A stretch of DNA of 64,000 nucleotides from positions 372,001-436,000 of the forward strand of contig PNKZ01000003.1 of NCBI GenBank assembly GCA_013822735.1, given 5' to 3'. Below the pieces are notes generated by a model that worked only from the letters and a program-made list of their open reading frames with translations, did no database searches and was not told the origin of the DNA. The translations under genes and the position numbers were made by a program. This DNA comes from Pirellula sp. (GTDB lineage Bacteria > Planctomycetota > Planctomycetia > Pirellulales > PNKZ01). Below, one piece after another: positions 25,771 through 34,178 of the stretch; positions within the stretch are counted from its first letter, which is position 1; every line of letters begins with the position of its first letter.

Positions 25771-25889
25771 GATGCGGGGAGACTCGCTACTGAGGAACAA
25801 ATTATCGGGCGACGGTGTTACCGACGACGCAAACGATTGACTGCAAGCGGTTTAGGATACACTCTCCCGCCCGACATTGAACAGACCCT

Positions 25890-27266
25890 ATGAAATACCG
25901 GCAATTCTCACGATCTTGCCCCGTCGACGCATCTGCCGCCGAGCTCTTCGCTTGGCATGCGCGACCCGGCGCCTTTCAACGGCTGCTCCCTCCTTGGGAG
26001 AATGCCGAAGTGGTCGAGCAGAAGGGAACGATCCGTGACGGCGATAAGCTCGTGCTCAAGATGCGCATCGGGCCCATTCCGCAACGGTGGGTAGCGGAAC
26101 ATGTCGACTACATCGAGGGACACCAATTCTGTGACAAGCAAACGTCCGGCCCGTTCGCGCATTGGGAACATTTTCATCAGTTCTATGCGGCGGGCGCTGA
26201 AAGCTCGCGCCTGACCGATCGCATTGAATACTCTCTGCCGGTCGGAGTCGTGACGAATCCGCTCTTGGGATGGAGCGTCGAACGCCAGCTCGCACGGATG
26301 TTTAAGTTTCGGCATCGGGTTACGAGCGACGATCTCGCGGCCCACCATCGCTTCGTGGGCCGACCCCCCTTGCGCGTGCTCATCACCGGCAGCGGCGGAC
26401 TTGTCGGCAGCGCGCTGACTCCCTTCCTGCAAACCGGCGGGCACACCATTTCCCGCCTGACGCGCACACAGAGCAAGCGCGGCGGCATTCGCTGGGACCC
26501 GGAAGCCGGCGAAATTGATCCCGCCACGCTCGAAGGTTTTGACGCGGTCGTGCATCTGGCCGGCGAGAGCATCGCGAGCGGCCGGTGGAGCGAAGCTCGG
26601 AAGCAGCGCATCTTGGAGAGTCGCGTCAAGGGAACGCAGCTCCTGGCCGGCGCGCTGGCCAAGCTCAAGAACCCGCCGAAGGTGTTCGCGTGTGCGTCGG
26701 CCGTCGGCTTTTACGGCAACCGGGGGGATGAAACGCTCGACGAATCGTCGGCGCCGGGCCAAGGTTTTTTGGCCGATGTATGCCAGGCCTGGGAAGCGGC
26801 GACCAAGCCCGCGAGCGCGGCGGGCATCCGCACCGTGAACTTGCGCTTTGGCGTGATACTTTCCGGCCGCGGCGGCGCACTCGGCAAGATGCTGCTGCCG
26901 TTTCAACTAGGGGCCGGCGGACGCATCGGCAGCGGCAAGCAATGGATGAGCTGGGTCGCGCTCGACGACGTGATCGGAGCGATCCACCACAGTTTGCTGA
27001 CGGACTCGGTCGCCGGGCCGGTGAATGTCGTGAGCCCGACGCCGGTGACCAACGCGGAGTTCACCAAAACGCTCGGTCGCGTTCTCATGCGCCCGACGAT
27101 CTTCCCGATGCCTGCGTTTGCTGCGAAGCTGGCGCTGGGGGAAATGGCCGACGAATTGCTACTCGCCGGCCAACGCGTGTTGCCTAAGGCGCTCGAAGCG
27201 GCCGACTACCGATTTCGATTCGCGCAGCTTGAGGATGCACTGCGACACGTGCTGGGACGTGTGTAG
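25890..27266 (+). CDS. SRPBCC-TIGR01777 fusion: NAD-dependent epimerase-family protein
   Basis: 458 residues. Residues ~1-150 form an SRPBCC (START-like) ligand-binding domain (WHARPGAFQRLLPPWENAEV, GPFAHWEHFHQF). Residues ~160-458 are a TIGR01777/YfcH-type extended short-chain dehydrogenase with the cofactor loop VLITGSGGLVGSAL, VHLAGESIASGRWSEARKQ and SAVGFYGNRGDETLDE. Fusion of the two is known in several bacteria and suggests a hydrophobic ligand is presented to the reductase. A weak promoter-like TTGACT/TACACT pair lies at 25837-25863. The stop codon overlaps a 34-bp inverted repeat that brackets the following SUKH gene. Confidence 0.93.
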   Translation: MKYRQFSRSCPVDASAAELFAWHARPGAFQRLLPPWENAEVVEQKGTIRDGDKLVLKMRIGPIPQRWVAEHVDYIEGHQFCDKQTSGPFAHWEHFHQFYAAGAESSRLTDRIEYSLPVGVVTNPLLGWSVERQLARMFKFRHRVTSDDLAAHHRFVGRPPLRVLITGSGGLVGSALTPFLQTGGHTISRLTRTQSKRGGIRWDPEAGEIDPATLEGFDAVVHLAGESIASGRWSEARKQRILESRVKGTQLLAGALAKLKNPPKVFACASAVGFYGNRGDETLDESSAPGQGFLADVCQAWEAATKPASAAGIRTVNLRFGVILSGRGGALGKMLLPFQLGAGGRIGSGKQWMSWVALDDVIGAIHHSLLTDSVAGPVNVVSPTPVTNAEFTKTLGRVLMRPTIFPMPAFAAKLALGEMADELLLAGQRVLPKALEAADYRFRFAQLEDALRHVLGRV

Positions 27267-27296
27267 GGTGGGTCGAGCAAAGCGAGGCCCACGCGG
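27263..27296 (+). repeat. 34-bp inverted repeat, left copy, flanking the SUKH gene
   Basis: Begins GTAGGGTGGGTCGAGC and ends CGAGGCCCACGCGG. It is the reverse complement of 27918-27951 except for two central bases (AA versus GC). It starts inside the final codon of the epimerase gene and supplies its TAG stop. Confidence 0.88.
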
Positions 27297-27302
27297 AAGA
27301 CT

Positions 27303-27767
27303 ATGACATCTCCCGATGCTATTCAAAAGGCCATTGCGAAGTTTGCCACGATCCTCATCGAGCGTGGCGTTGCGACCGAATCGGACATCCGTGGCTGCAC
27401 GCCCGCCGAGATCAAAGCCGTCGAACACGATGTTGGATCGCCACTTCCGCAAGCCTATCGCGAGTTCCTTGCTCGAATGGGGCGCGAGGCAGGCCGATTG
27501 TACGTCGGTACGGACGTTTTCTATCCCGCGATTCTTGGCGTTACTAGCGGTGCCAAGCAGCTTGTCGACGAAGACAAGACGGGTGTCGCGTTTCCTGATG
27601 ATGCAATCGCCTTCTCAATGCATCAGGGCTACCAATTCCTGTTTATCCGAACCGGCGAAGGTAACGATCCGCCCGTATACCATTACATGGAGCAAAGCGG
27701 AGTCTTCGAAAAGAAGTCGGAGAACTTCACAAAGTTTCTGTTGGGTATCGCGCACGACGAATGGTAA
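27303..27767 (+). CDS. SMI1/KNR4 (SUKH) family protein
   Basis: 154 residues. The SUKH core is recognisable: TPAEIKAVEHDVGSPLPQAY followed by REFLARMG, then DAIAFSMHQGYQFLFIRTGE and DPPVYHYMEQ. SUKH proteins are best known as immunity proteins to polymorphic toxins, though many are lone housekeeping or defence-related proteins. No toxin gene is next to it. Its DNA is less GC-rich than its neighbours, and it is bracketed by 34-bp inverted repeats, so acquisition by transfer is plausible. The start at 27303 follows the left repeat by six bases. Bases 27768-27917 hold no convincing gene. Confidence 0.85.
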   Translation: MTSPDAIQKAIAKFATILIERGVATESDIRGCTPAEIKAVEHDVGSPLPQAYREFLARMGREAGRLYVGTDVFYPAILGVTSGAKQLVDEDKTGVAFPDDAIAFSMHQGYQFLFIRTGEGNDPPVYHYMEQSGVFEKKSENFTKFLLGIAHDEW

Positions 27768-27917
27768 GGTTCCGTTCGATTCCGCAAGCCTCAGAATTCA
27801 AACGTCTCCCCATTCCGGCGCATCAAATCCCGGCGTCGGATCATCGCGGCCCCAATCCGGGGAATACTCGCCCTGCGTCACGAATCGAAGTGCGTCATCG
27901 GAAGGCGAAGAAGAGAA

Positions 27918-27951
27918 CCGCGTGGGCCTCGCTGCGCTCGACCCACCCTAC
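27918..27951 (-). repeat. 34-bp inverted repeat, right copy, flanking the SUKH gene
   Basis: Reverse complement of the copy at 27263-27296 with two central differences. It ends exactly one base before the stop codon of the convergent PfkB-family gene. Confidence 0.88.
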
Positions 27952-28854
27952 TTAGAAGCTCAGCATCTGCTTGTACTGCAGCATGCGCTTGTCGATGTCG
28001 GAGCGGTCGATCTTTTTCATCCGCTCGAGGCTGAAGTCTTCCACGTTGAAGCTGGCCACGAGCGTGCCGTAGGCCAAGGCTTCCTTGAGCGTCTTCGGTT
28101 CGAAGTTGCCTTGCGAGGCGAGGTAGCCCATCATGCCGCCTGCAAAACTATCGCCGGCGCCGGTCGGGTCGACGACGTCGGGCGTCGGGTAGGCCGGCAT
28201 GACGTAGGTTTCGTGTTCGCTGAAGAACATCGCCCCGTGTTCCCCCTTCTTGATGACGACGAACTTCGGACCGAGCTTCCGCACGGCATGGCCGGCGCGG
28301 ACGAGGTTTTCGTCGCCGGTGAGCAGCTTCGCTTCGCTGTCGTTCATCACCAGGCCGTCGATGCGCTTGAGCAGCTTGAGCAGTTCGTCGCGCTGGATGT
28401 TGATCCAAAGGTCCATCGTGTCGCAGACGGAGAGGACCGGATTGGCGACTTGCTCCAACACGCCGAGTTGCATGATCGGCGAACCGTTGGCGAGAAATAC
28501 GAACTTGCTGCGGCGTTGTTCGTCCGTGAGCTTCGGGTTGAAGCTTTCGAAGACGTTGAGATGCACTTCCAGCGTCTCGCGGTCGTTCATGTTCGGCTGG
28601 TACTTGCCGCGCCAGCGAAAGGTTTTGGCGCCGGGCACGACGCGCAGGCCGCTGGTGTCGATCTGTCGCGATTGAAGCAGCTTGGTATGCTCGGCCGGCC
28701 AATCTTCGCCGACTTCGCCGACGAGCTTGACCTGCGTGAAGTAGCTGGCCGCGTACGAGAAGAAAGTTGCGGAGCCGCCGAGCACGTTATCGCGCTTGGC
28801 CGTCGGAGTTTCCACGCTATCCAACGCCACAGAACCGACGACGAGCAACGACAT
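27952..28854 (-). CDS. PfkB family sugar/nucleoside kinase
   Basis: 300 residues from the ATG at 28854 (MSLLVVGSVALDSVETP), the normal ribokinase-family start; a longer upstream frame was rejected. The family's C-terminal signature is intact: VVDPTGAGDSFAGGMMGYL with the catalytic Asp. Other landmarks are DNVLGGSATFFSYAA and VMNDSEAKLLTG. It transfers phosphate from ATP to a hydroxymethyl group of a sugar or nucleoside; the sugar cannot be named. It is convergent with the SUKH gene and divergent from the acyltransferase. Confidence 0.93.
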   Translation of the reverse strand: MSLLVVGSVALDSVETPTAKRDNVLGGSATFFSYAASYFTQVKLVGEVGEDWPAEHTKLLQSRQIDTSGLRVVPGAKTFRWRGKYQPNMNDRETLEVHLNVFESFNPKLTDEQRRSKFVFLANGSPIMQLGVLEQVANPVLSVCDTMDLWINIQRDELLKLLKRIDGLVMNDSEAKLLTGDENLVRAGHAVRKLGPKFVVIKKGEHGAMFFSEHETYVMPAYPTPDVVDPTGAGDSFAGGMMGYLASQGNFEPKTLKEALAYGTLVASFNVEDFSLERMKKIDRSDIDKRMLQYKQMLSF

Positions 28855-29016
28855 ACGACAAATCTCCGTTGGCAAACCGAATGGGACGGCCGCGTCGCCG
28901 GCGACGCGCGCACACCATGAACGAACGGAAATTATCCCTGCTGAGCATCGTTTCGCAAGCGGTGTCGGCATGGTCGCGCCGCGAGATGTCCCGTAAAATG
29001 CCCCGATTGCACTGCC

Positions 29017-29973
29017 ATGTCGCTTGTTTCCGAAGAACCGCTCGTGAATCTCCTTACCGTCCGACATCTCCTGGAATACTTGGCCGTGCGGGTGTTCGTC
29101 TGCATCGTGCAGATGCTCCGGCTCGAAACGTGCCAGGCGATGGCCGTGCGTTTGGCTTGGCTGTTTACCGACGTGTTCCCGGTTCGCAAGGCCGTGGTCG
29201 AGGAGAACTTCGGCATCGCGTTTCCCGAGTGGGACGCCCGGCGGCGGCATGCCTGCCGGCTAGCGATGTGGGAGCATTTGTTTCTCTTCATCGCCGAGAT
29301 CGCGCACGCGCCGCGCCGGATTCACATCACTAACTATCGAGAGTACATCGACTTTCAAAACCGCGACATCTTCGCGCAAGTCATGTTCGACAAGCGCGGC
29401 GTGGTGTTCGTCACGGCCCACTTCGGCGTCTTCGAGATCCTCGGCTTCAACTCGGGGCTCACCGGGTTTCCGACGTATTCCGTGGCGCGGACTTTGGACA
29501 ATCCGTACCTCGAGGCGTTCATCGGCCGTTTTCGAGGCGCCACCGGGCAGCACCTGATTCCTAAAGACGGCGGCTCGGAGCGCTTGCTCGAAGTGTTGAG
29601 CCACGGAGGAATCGTCGGCGTGTTGGCCGATCAACATGGGGGCAAGAAAGGGTGCTGGATTGAATTCTTCGGGAAGCCGGCGAGCGCCCATAAGGCGATT
29701 GCGCTGTTGTCGCTGACGAACGACGTGCCGCTCTGCGTCGTTTCGTGTCGCCGCACGACCGGACCGCTGCGGTTCTTGCAACAGGCGCACGCCGTGTTCG
29801 ACCCTCGCACGGCGCCGCCGGAAATGCTGACGGTGCCGGCCGTGACGCAATGGTTCACGAGCGAATTCGAAAAGTTTATCCGGGAAACGCCGGAGCAGTA
29901 TTGGTGGCTCCACAAGCGCTGGAAGGATCACCGGAAGAAGAAGCCGGCGGCCGAGCCCGCGGCTACGGCTTAA
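29017..29973 (+). CDS. Lipid A biosynthesis lauroyl/myristoyl acyltransferase-like protein (LpxL/HtrB family)
   Basis: 318 residues. A membrane-associated N-terminus (~11-50) and the typical VRKAVVEENFGIAFPEWDA precede the acyltransferase HX4E motif VTAHFGVFE (His135, Glu140). ADQHGGKKGCWIEFFG and the end motif QYWWLHKRWKDHRKK are also standard for the LpxL/HtrB family. It likely adds a secondary acyl chain to lipid A or a related lipid at the inner membrane. With lpxI at the right end of the window it supports an LPS-type outer membrane. The 3' end overlaps the convergent cutA by 11 bp. Confidence 0.9.
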   Translation: MSLVSEEPLVNLLTVRHLLEYLAVRVFVCIVQMLRLETCQAMAVRLAWLFTDVFPVRKAVVEENFGIAFPEWDARRRHACRLAMWEHLFLFIAEIAHAPRRIHITNYREYIDFQNRDIFAQVMFDKRGVVFVTAHFGVFEILGFNSGLTGFPTYSVARTLDNPYLEAFIGRFRGATGQHLIPKDGGSERLLEVLSHGGIVGVLADQHGGKKGCWIEFFGKPASAHKAIALLSLTNDVPLCVVSCRRTTGPLRFLQQAHAVFDPRTAPPEMLTVPAVTQWFTSEFEKFIRETPEQYWWLHKRWKDHRKKKPAAEPAATA

Positions 29974-30283
29974 GACTTTCGTCGATCCATCGCAGGTACG
30001 CCGCGCTTCCCGCGACGATCGGCACGGCGACGATTTCCGGCGTGTCGTACGGATGCAACTGTAAGAGCGCCGCTTCGACCTCAGGCCACTTCTCACTGCG
30101 CGTTTTGAGCGTCAGTGTCGTTTCTTCCGTCCGCTCCGTGTTTCCTTGCCAACGGTAGACGCTCAACACAGGCGCCGAAACTTGGGCACAAGCGACCAGC
30201 CGACGGTCGACTAGTTCGGCGGCCACCGCTTCGGCTTCTGCGCGATTCGAGAACGTGCTGAACACGAATAGGTAGTCGGCCAT
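29963..30283 (-). CDS. cutA: Divalent-cation tolerance protein CutA
   Basis: 106 residues, the usual length. The ferredoxin-like trimeric fold is recognisable from VDRRLVACAQVSAPVLSVYR followed by WQGNTERTEETTLTLKTRS, and from LHPYDTPEIVAVPI before the C-terminal Y-x-x-W-I. CutA has been linked to copper tolerance, but its exact role is unsettled. It may be co-transcribed with the UbiD-family gene located 18 bp downstream on the same strand. Confidence 0.95.
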   Translation of the reverse strand: MADYLFVFSTFSNRAEAEAVAAELVDRRLVACAQVSAPVLSVYRWQGNTERTEETTLTLKTRSEKWPEVEAALLQLHPYDTPEIVAVPIVAGSAAYLRWIDESLKP

Positions 30284-30301
30284 GACGGCACCTCTTGGCT
30301 A

Positions 30302-32152
30302 CTAGATGATTCCATGCAGCGGCCCGCCGCGCTCGGCGAGGCGATTCACGCGCTCGGTGACTTGCGGATCTTCGACGAGCGGCGGCGCGTGGTGCGGTTT
30401 GCGTCGGGCATCGATCACTAAGCTGCCGCGGCAGCCCCAATGTTTGTCGGTCGTGAACTCGCCGATGCCGTAAACGTCGGCCGCCGGATTCGAGCGGGTG
30501 AACGTCGTCCAAAGGAAGTTGTTCAACGAGCGGGCCGCGAATTCCGCGTCGTCGACCACGACGATCAGCGGCCAACGGTTCATGGCGTCCGTCGGCGTGA
30601 ATCGCTCGCAGTAGCGGCGCACCGCGTGATCGCGGCCCGTTGCATCGGCCGAGAATGCCGGCCCGCGAACCATGAGCACGCCCGGGAGTGCGACACGGGC
30701 ATCGCTGAAGCCGTCGCCGAAGCGCAGGTCGTCGGTGTTCGCGGAAAGCTCCGTCGGCAAATCACGTTGCTTCGGGCCGACTGCGGCGATGACGACCTTC
30801 GAACCTTCGTTCAGGCCGGAGCCGCTGTAGTCGAGCGTATCCATCGTGGTTTGCGTTTGGAAATGGAGGTCGCGTCGCCAATCGACGCGCTCGAGCACGT
30901 GGCGCAGAAACGCGCCGATGTCGTGCAGGTCGAGCGACGGCGCGTCGTCCTTCGCCGCGATGACGAGATATTTCGCCAGCGACATTTGCCCTTGGCCGAG
31001 AATCGCGTTGGCCTGCGTCAGCAGTTCTTGCGGCCGACGCGTTTCGGCATACGGCGTATAGCGTTCGCTCCCTAGGGCCAAGAGCAGCGGATGGACGCCG
31101 GCCGCATCGACGGCGTTGACCCCGTGCACGCCGGGAATCACGGTCGGGATGATCGGGCCGGTGAGCTCGTGAATGAACGCGCCGAAGCTCGTGTCTTCTT
31201 GCGGCGGGCGGCCGACGACCGTGAACGGCCAGATCGCATCGGTACGGTGGTATACCTTGTCGACTTGCAGCACGGGAAAGTTGTGGGCCCGGGCGTAGTA
31301 GCCGAGGTGATCGCCGAAGGGGCCTTCGGGAAGCGTGCGGTTCGGGTCGATGGTGCCGGTGATGATGAAGTCGGCTTCGGCGTAAAGCGCCGGACCGGCG
31401 GGTTGAGCGATTATGGGAATCCGTCGGCCCCCGAGCGCGCCGGCGAAGGAAAGCTCCGGCACCGTTTCGGGCAACGGCATCACGGCCGAGACGGTCATCG
31501 CCGGCGGTCCGCCGATGAAGATGGCCGCGCGCAACGCTTCGCCGCGCCGCTTAGCAATGGTGTGATGCACGCCGATGCCGCGGTGGATCTGATAGTGCAG
31601 GCCGATCTCACGATTTGCCGCGTACTGGTTGCCGCCGAGTTGAATGCGGTACATCCCGAGGTTGGATCGTTGCCAGCCCGGGCGCTCGGGATGCTCCGTA
31701 TAGACCTGCGGTAGCGTCACGAACGGTCCGCCGTCGTCGGGCCAGCTGACGATCTGCGGGAGTTGATCGATCGTGGTTTCATGCGCGAGCGCCGGACCCG
31801 TGCGGACGCGCTTCGGCAACATGTGTAATGCGGCCGGGATCGCGGAAAGATACTTCCACGGTTTGGCCATGTAGCGCGCGGGATCGGTCTTCAGCGCGAT
31901 CAAGCTTTCGACGGCCGCGAGCGAATCACGGAAGAGATAGCGCGTGCGCTCGATCGTGCCGAAAAGGTTGCTCACCGCCGGGAAACGGCACCCTTTGAGC
32001 CGCGCGAAGTAAATCGCCGGCCCGCCGGCTTGGTAGACGCGGCGTTGAATCTCGGCCGCTTCCAAGTGCGGGTCGATCTCGTTCTCGAGGCGGACCAGTT
32101 GCTTGGTCGCCGCGAGGTCGTCGACACATTGGCGAAGCGTGCGGTAGCCCAT
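30302..32152 (-). CDS. UbiD family decarboxylase
   Basis: 616 residues from the ATG at 32152 (MGYRTLRQCVDDLAATKQLV), the canonical start. Family landmarks include MYRIQLGGNQYAANREIGLH followed by YQIHRGIGVHH, the prFMN-binding TVSAVMPLPETVPELSFAGA, PEGPFGDHLGYY and FTVVGRPPQEDTSFG. UbiD enzymes use prenylated FMN, made by UbiX, to reversibly decarboxylate aromatic or unsaturated acids, including the ubiquinone/menaquinone precursor. It is somewhat longer than E. coli UbiD. No ubiX is visible nearby. Confidence 0.94.
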   Translation of the reverse strand: MGYRTLRQCVDDLAATKQLVRLENEIDPHLEAAEIQRRVYQAGGPAIYFARLKGCRFPAVSNLFGTIERTRYLFRDSLAAVESLIALKTDPARYMAKPWKYLSAIPAALHMLPKRVRTGPALAHETTIDQLPQIVSWPDDGGPFVTLPQVYTEHPERPGWQRSNLGMYRIQLGGNQYAANREIGLHYQIHRGIGVHHTIAKRRGEALRAAIFIGGPPAMTVSAVMPLPETVPELSFAGALGGRRIPIIAQPAGPALYAEADFIITGTIDPNRTLPEGPFGDHLGYYARAHNFPVLQVDKVYHRTDAIWPFTVVGRPPQEDTSFGAFIHELTGPIIPTVIPGVHGVNAVDAAGVHPLLLALGSERYTPYAETRRPQELLTQANAILGQGQMSLAKYLVIAAKDDAPSLDLHDIGAFLRHVLERVDWRRDLHFQTQTTMDTLDYSGSGLNEGSKVVIAAVGPKQRDLPTELSANTDDLRFGDGFSDARVALPGVLMVRGPAFSADATGRDHAVRRYCERFTPTDAMNRWPLIVVVDDAEFAARSLNNFLWTTFTRSNPAADVYGIGEFTTDKHWGCRGSLVIDARRKPHHAPPLVEDPQVTERVNRLAERGGPLHGII

Positions 32153-32347
32153 GAGCGAAATGTGTTCGACGAAGGAATCCGATGCGGAACGGCGACGCGA
32201 AAAACTGTACCACGACGCCGAGTTTCCACCCAGGGGCCGTGCGAGCATTGCCGAAGAGCGGGCGACTGCCGCTGTCTCGGTCGGGGGTGCTTGCTATGAT
32301 TCTGGTCGCAACGTAGCGTTCGGCAAGTCGGAACGGAGGGGTTTGTT

Positions 32348-33301
32348 TTGGGCATACTTCGAGCAGTGTGGCAGATCGTCTGGACGGCGTCGCTCGATTT
32401 TGTGCGGCATGAGGCTTCGCGGATGGGGGCCTCCTTGGCGTTCTACAGCGTGCTTTCGCTCGCCCCGTTGCTCGTGCTGACGCTTGTCGTCGGCGGCATG
32501 TTTTTCGACGAGCAAGAGATTCGCGACCAGCTCATTTCGCAGATGCAGCAGACCGTCGGGCGGGAAGGCTCCGAAGCGCTGGCCGACATGTTGACGAAGC
32601 GCAAGAACGGCGGCGGCCTCACCGCGACTTTGCTGGGCATTGCGACGTTGCTCTTCGGCGCGTCGGGCGTATTCGGCGAACTGCAGTACGCCATGAATAC
32701 GATTTGGGGCGTCGAAGCACAGGCCAATGCCGGCTGGATGCGGCTGATTCGCGATCGCTTTTTGGCGTTTCTGCTCGTCGCCGGCACGGGACTCTTGTTG
32801 TTGGTGACCTTGGTCGTGAGCACGTTCGTCGCCGGAGCGGGCGAATATCTTACGGAGCGCTGGCCTCGACTGGAGCCTTTGGGGAACGTGCCGACGATGC
32901 TCGCGACGTTCAGCGTGATTACGTTTCTCTTCGGCATGATGTTTAAGATTCTGCCCGACGTGCGCGTGCCGTGGCGCGATGTGTGGTTTGGCGCCGTGCT
33001 CACCAGCTTGCTCTTCGCCGCCGGGAAATACCTGATCGGGCTCTATCTCGGACGCAGCAGCTACAACTCCGCGTATGGAGCCGCCGGTTCGCTGGTCGTG
33101 CTCGTCGTGTGGATTTATTACTCGTCGCAAATCATCTTCTTCGGCGCGGAACTCACGCAGGCCTATTCGCGCTGGCGCGGCTCGCGCGTTGCGCCGCAAC
33201 ATGGAGCGGTGGCGAAGACGGAAGACGCGAAACGTCGCGCGGCGGGGACCTTGTCGCAAACGCCGGAGAGTCCGCCGCCGCCGAAGCCTGCGGAGGGGTG
33301 A
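32348..33301 (+). CDS. YihY/BrkB family inner-membrane protein
   Basis: 317 residues. The TTG at 32348 is preceded by GGAGGGG at suitable distance, giving MGILRAVWQIVWTASLDFV; no ATG is better placed. The family pattern DFVRHEASRMGASLAFYSVL, then LAPLLVLTLVVGG, and six membrane helices ending in YGAAGSLVVLVVWIYYSSQI followed by IFFGAELTQAYSR is clear. Once annotated as RNase BN, these proteins are probably transporters or flippases. The C-terminus is a Pro/Lys-rich cytoplasmic tail. Immediately followed by the DUF3445 gene. Confidence 0.93.
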   Translation: MGILRAVWQIVWTASLDFVRHEASRMGASLAFYSVLSLAPLLVLTLVVGGMFFDEQEIRDQLISQMQQTVGREGSEALADMLTKRKNGGGLTATLLGIATLLFGASGVFGELQYAMNTIWGVEAQANAGWMRLIRDRFLAFLLVAGTGLLLLVTLVVSTFVAGAGEYLTERWPRLEPLGNVPTMLATFSVITFLFGMMFKILPDVRVPWRDVWFGAVLTSLLFAAGKYLIGLYLGRSSYNSAYGAAGSLVVLVVWIYYSSQIIFFGAELTQAYSRWRGSRVAPQHGAVAKTEDAKRRAAGTLSQTPESPPPPKPAEG

Positions 33302-33303
33302 AC

Positions 33304-34134
33304 GTGCCCGACTGGTCGCGGATTTTTCCCGAGGGAGATCATCGCTGGTCGATGGGATTGCGCCCCGCCGATCCGGCAAACTTCTTTGCACCATGCGACC
33401 CGACGGGCGACGTCGTGCGCGAACGCGCGCATTGGTTGGCGGACGAACCGGAGAAGTATGTGGCGCTGCTGCCCGAAGCGCACGGGTGCCTCGCTGAAAC
33501 GATCGATCTGGCGAATCGCTGGGCCGCGGCAAACGGCACGTCGCCGATCGCCCGAGATTTCGTACCGGCCGACACGGCGGCGCAGCTCAAGGACTTGGGC
33601 TGCACGTGGGAGGCCGACGTCGTTTGGCTCGCCCCTCATGCCGACGGCGAATTACGCGTGGTCGGCGGTATCGTCTGTTTTCCGAGCTCCTGGGCTTTGA
33701 CGGAAAAGCTCGGCTTACCGATGCGCGACGTGCATGGGCCGGTGCCGGGGCTTAATCTCGCGCTCGGCGGGCAGATCGAACGATTTCTCGCGAAGCTCGC
33801 GTCAAGTTCGGCATGGTCGCGCGAGAATTGGAGCTTGAGCCGTTGCGCCGAGAGAAATCAACACACGTCGCGTCCCCGTGCCGCATTCGACGAGCGCACT
33901 CCGCTCGAAGAGGTCTGGATCCGCTTGGAGCATCAACTTCTCATGCGCCTGCCGACAAGCGGGGCCGTGTTGTTCGGGATTCGCATCGAACTCGTGCCGC
34001 TCGCAGAGCTGAAAAGCGATCCGGCGGCTGCGACCAACTTTGCACGTATTCTGAAGACGATGTCGCCTGAAGCCGCGGCGTACAAAAACTTCGCCGTCGC
34101 GAGGGAGCATTTGCTGGAGCAACTATCGCGCTAG
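33304..34134 (+). CDS. Haem-dependent oxidative N-demethylase-like protein (DUF3445)
   Basis: 276 residues. The start chosen is the GTG at 33304 because GGAGGGG lies 6-12 bp upstream; a GTG at 33298, overlapping the BrkB stop, is possible. LRPADPANFFAPC, LGCTWEADVVWLAPHADGEL and VCFPSSWALTEKLGLPMRDV, then HGPVPGLNLALGGQIERFL and EVWIRLEHQLLMRLP match DUF3445, whose characterised members oxidatively N-demethylate dimethylamine-type substrates with haem b. The coupling with BrkB is probably only operonic. Substrate not determinable. Confidence 0.85.
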   Translation: MPDWSRIFPEGDHRWSMGLRPADPANFFAPCDPTGDVVRERAHWLADEPEKYVALLPEAHGCLAETIDLANRWAAANGTSPIARDFVPADTAAQLKDLGCTWEADVVWLAPHADGELRVVGGIVCFPSSWALTEKLGLPMRDVHGPVPGLNLALGGQIERFLAKLASSSAWSRENWSLSRCAERNQHTSRPRAAFDERTPLEEVWIRLEHQLLMRLPTSGAVLFGIRIELVPLAELKSDPAAATNFARILKTMSPEAAAYKNFAVAREHLLEQLSR

Positions 34135-34178
34135 CGCACGCTCACGGCGAATTCGCCGCGCCGTCGCCTTGGGGCGGC

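Larger units (their letters stand above)
27263..27951. mobile_element. Candidate inverted-repeat-bounded cassette carrying a SUKH gene
   Basis: A 689-bp block bounded by near-identical 34-bp inverted repeats, holding one SMI1/KNR4-type gene whose base composition is less GC-rich than that of the genes on both sides. Both outer ends coincide with stop codons of convergent genes. This resembles a non-autonomous inserted cassette, but the repeats could also be two independent REP-like elements, which often follow stop codons. No transposase is present. Confidence 0.35.

Noticed and set aside
27761-27955. 64-residue frame after the SUKH gene
   Set aside because: Low-complexity, runs into the right inverted repeat, no start signal; treated as non-coding.
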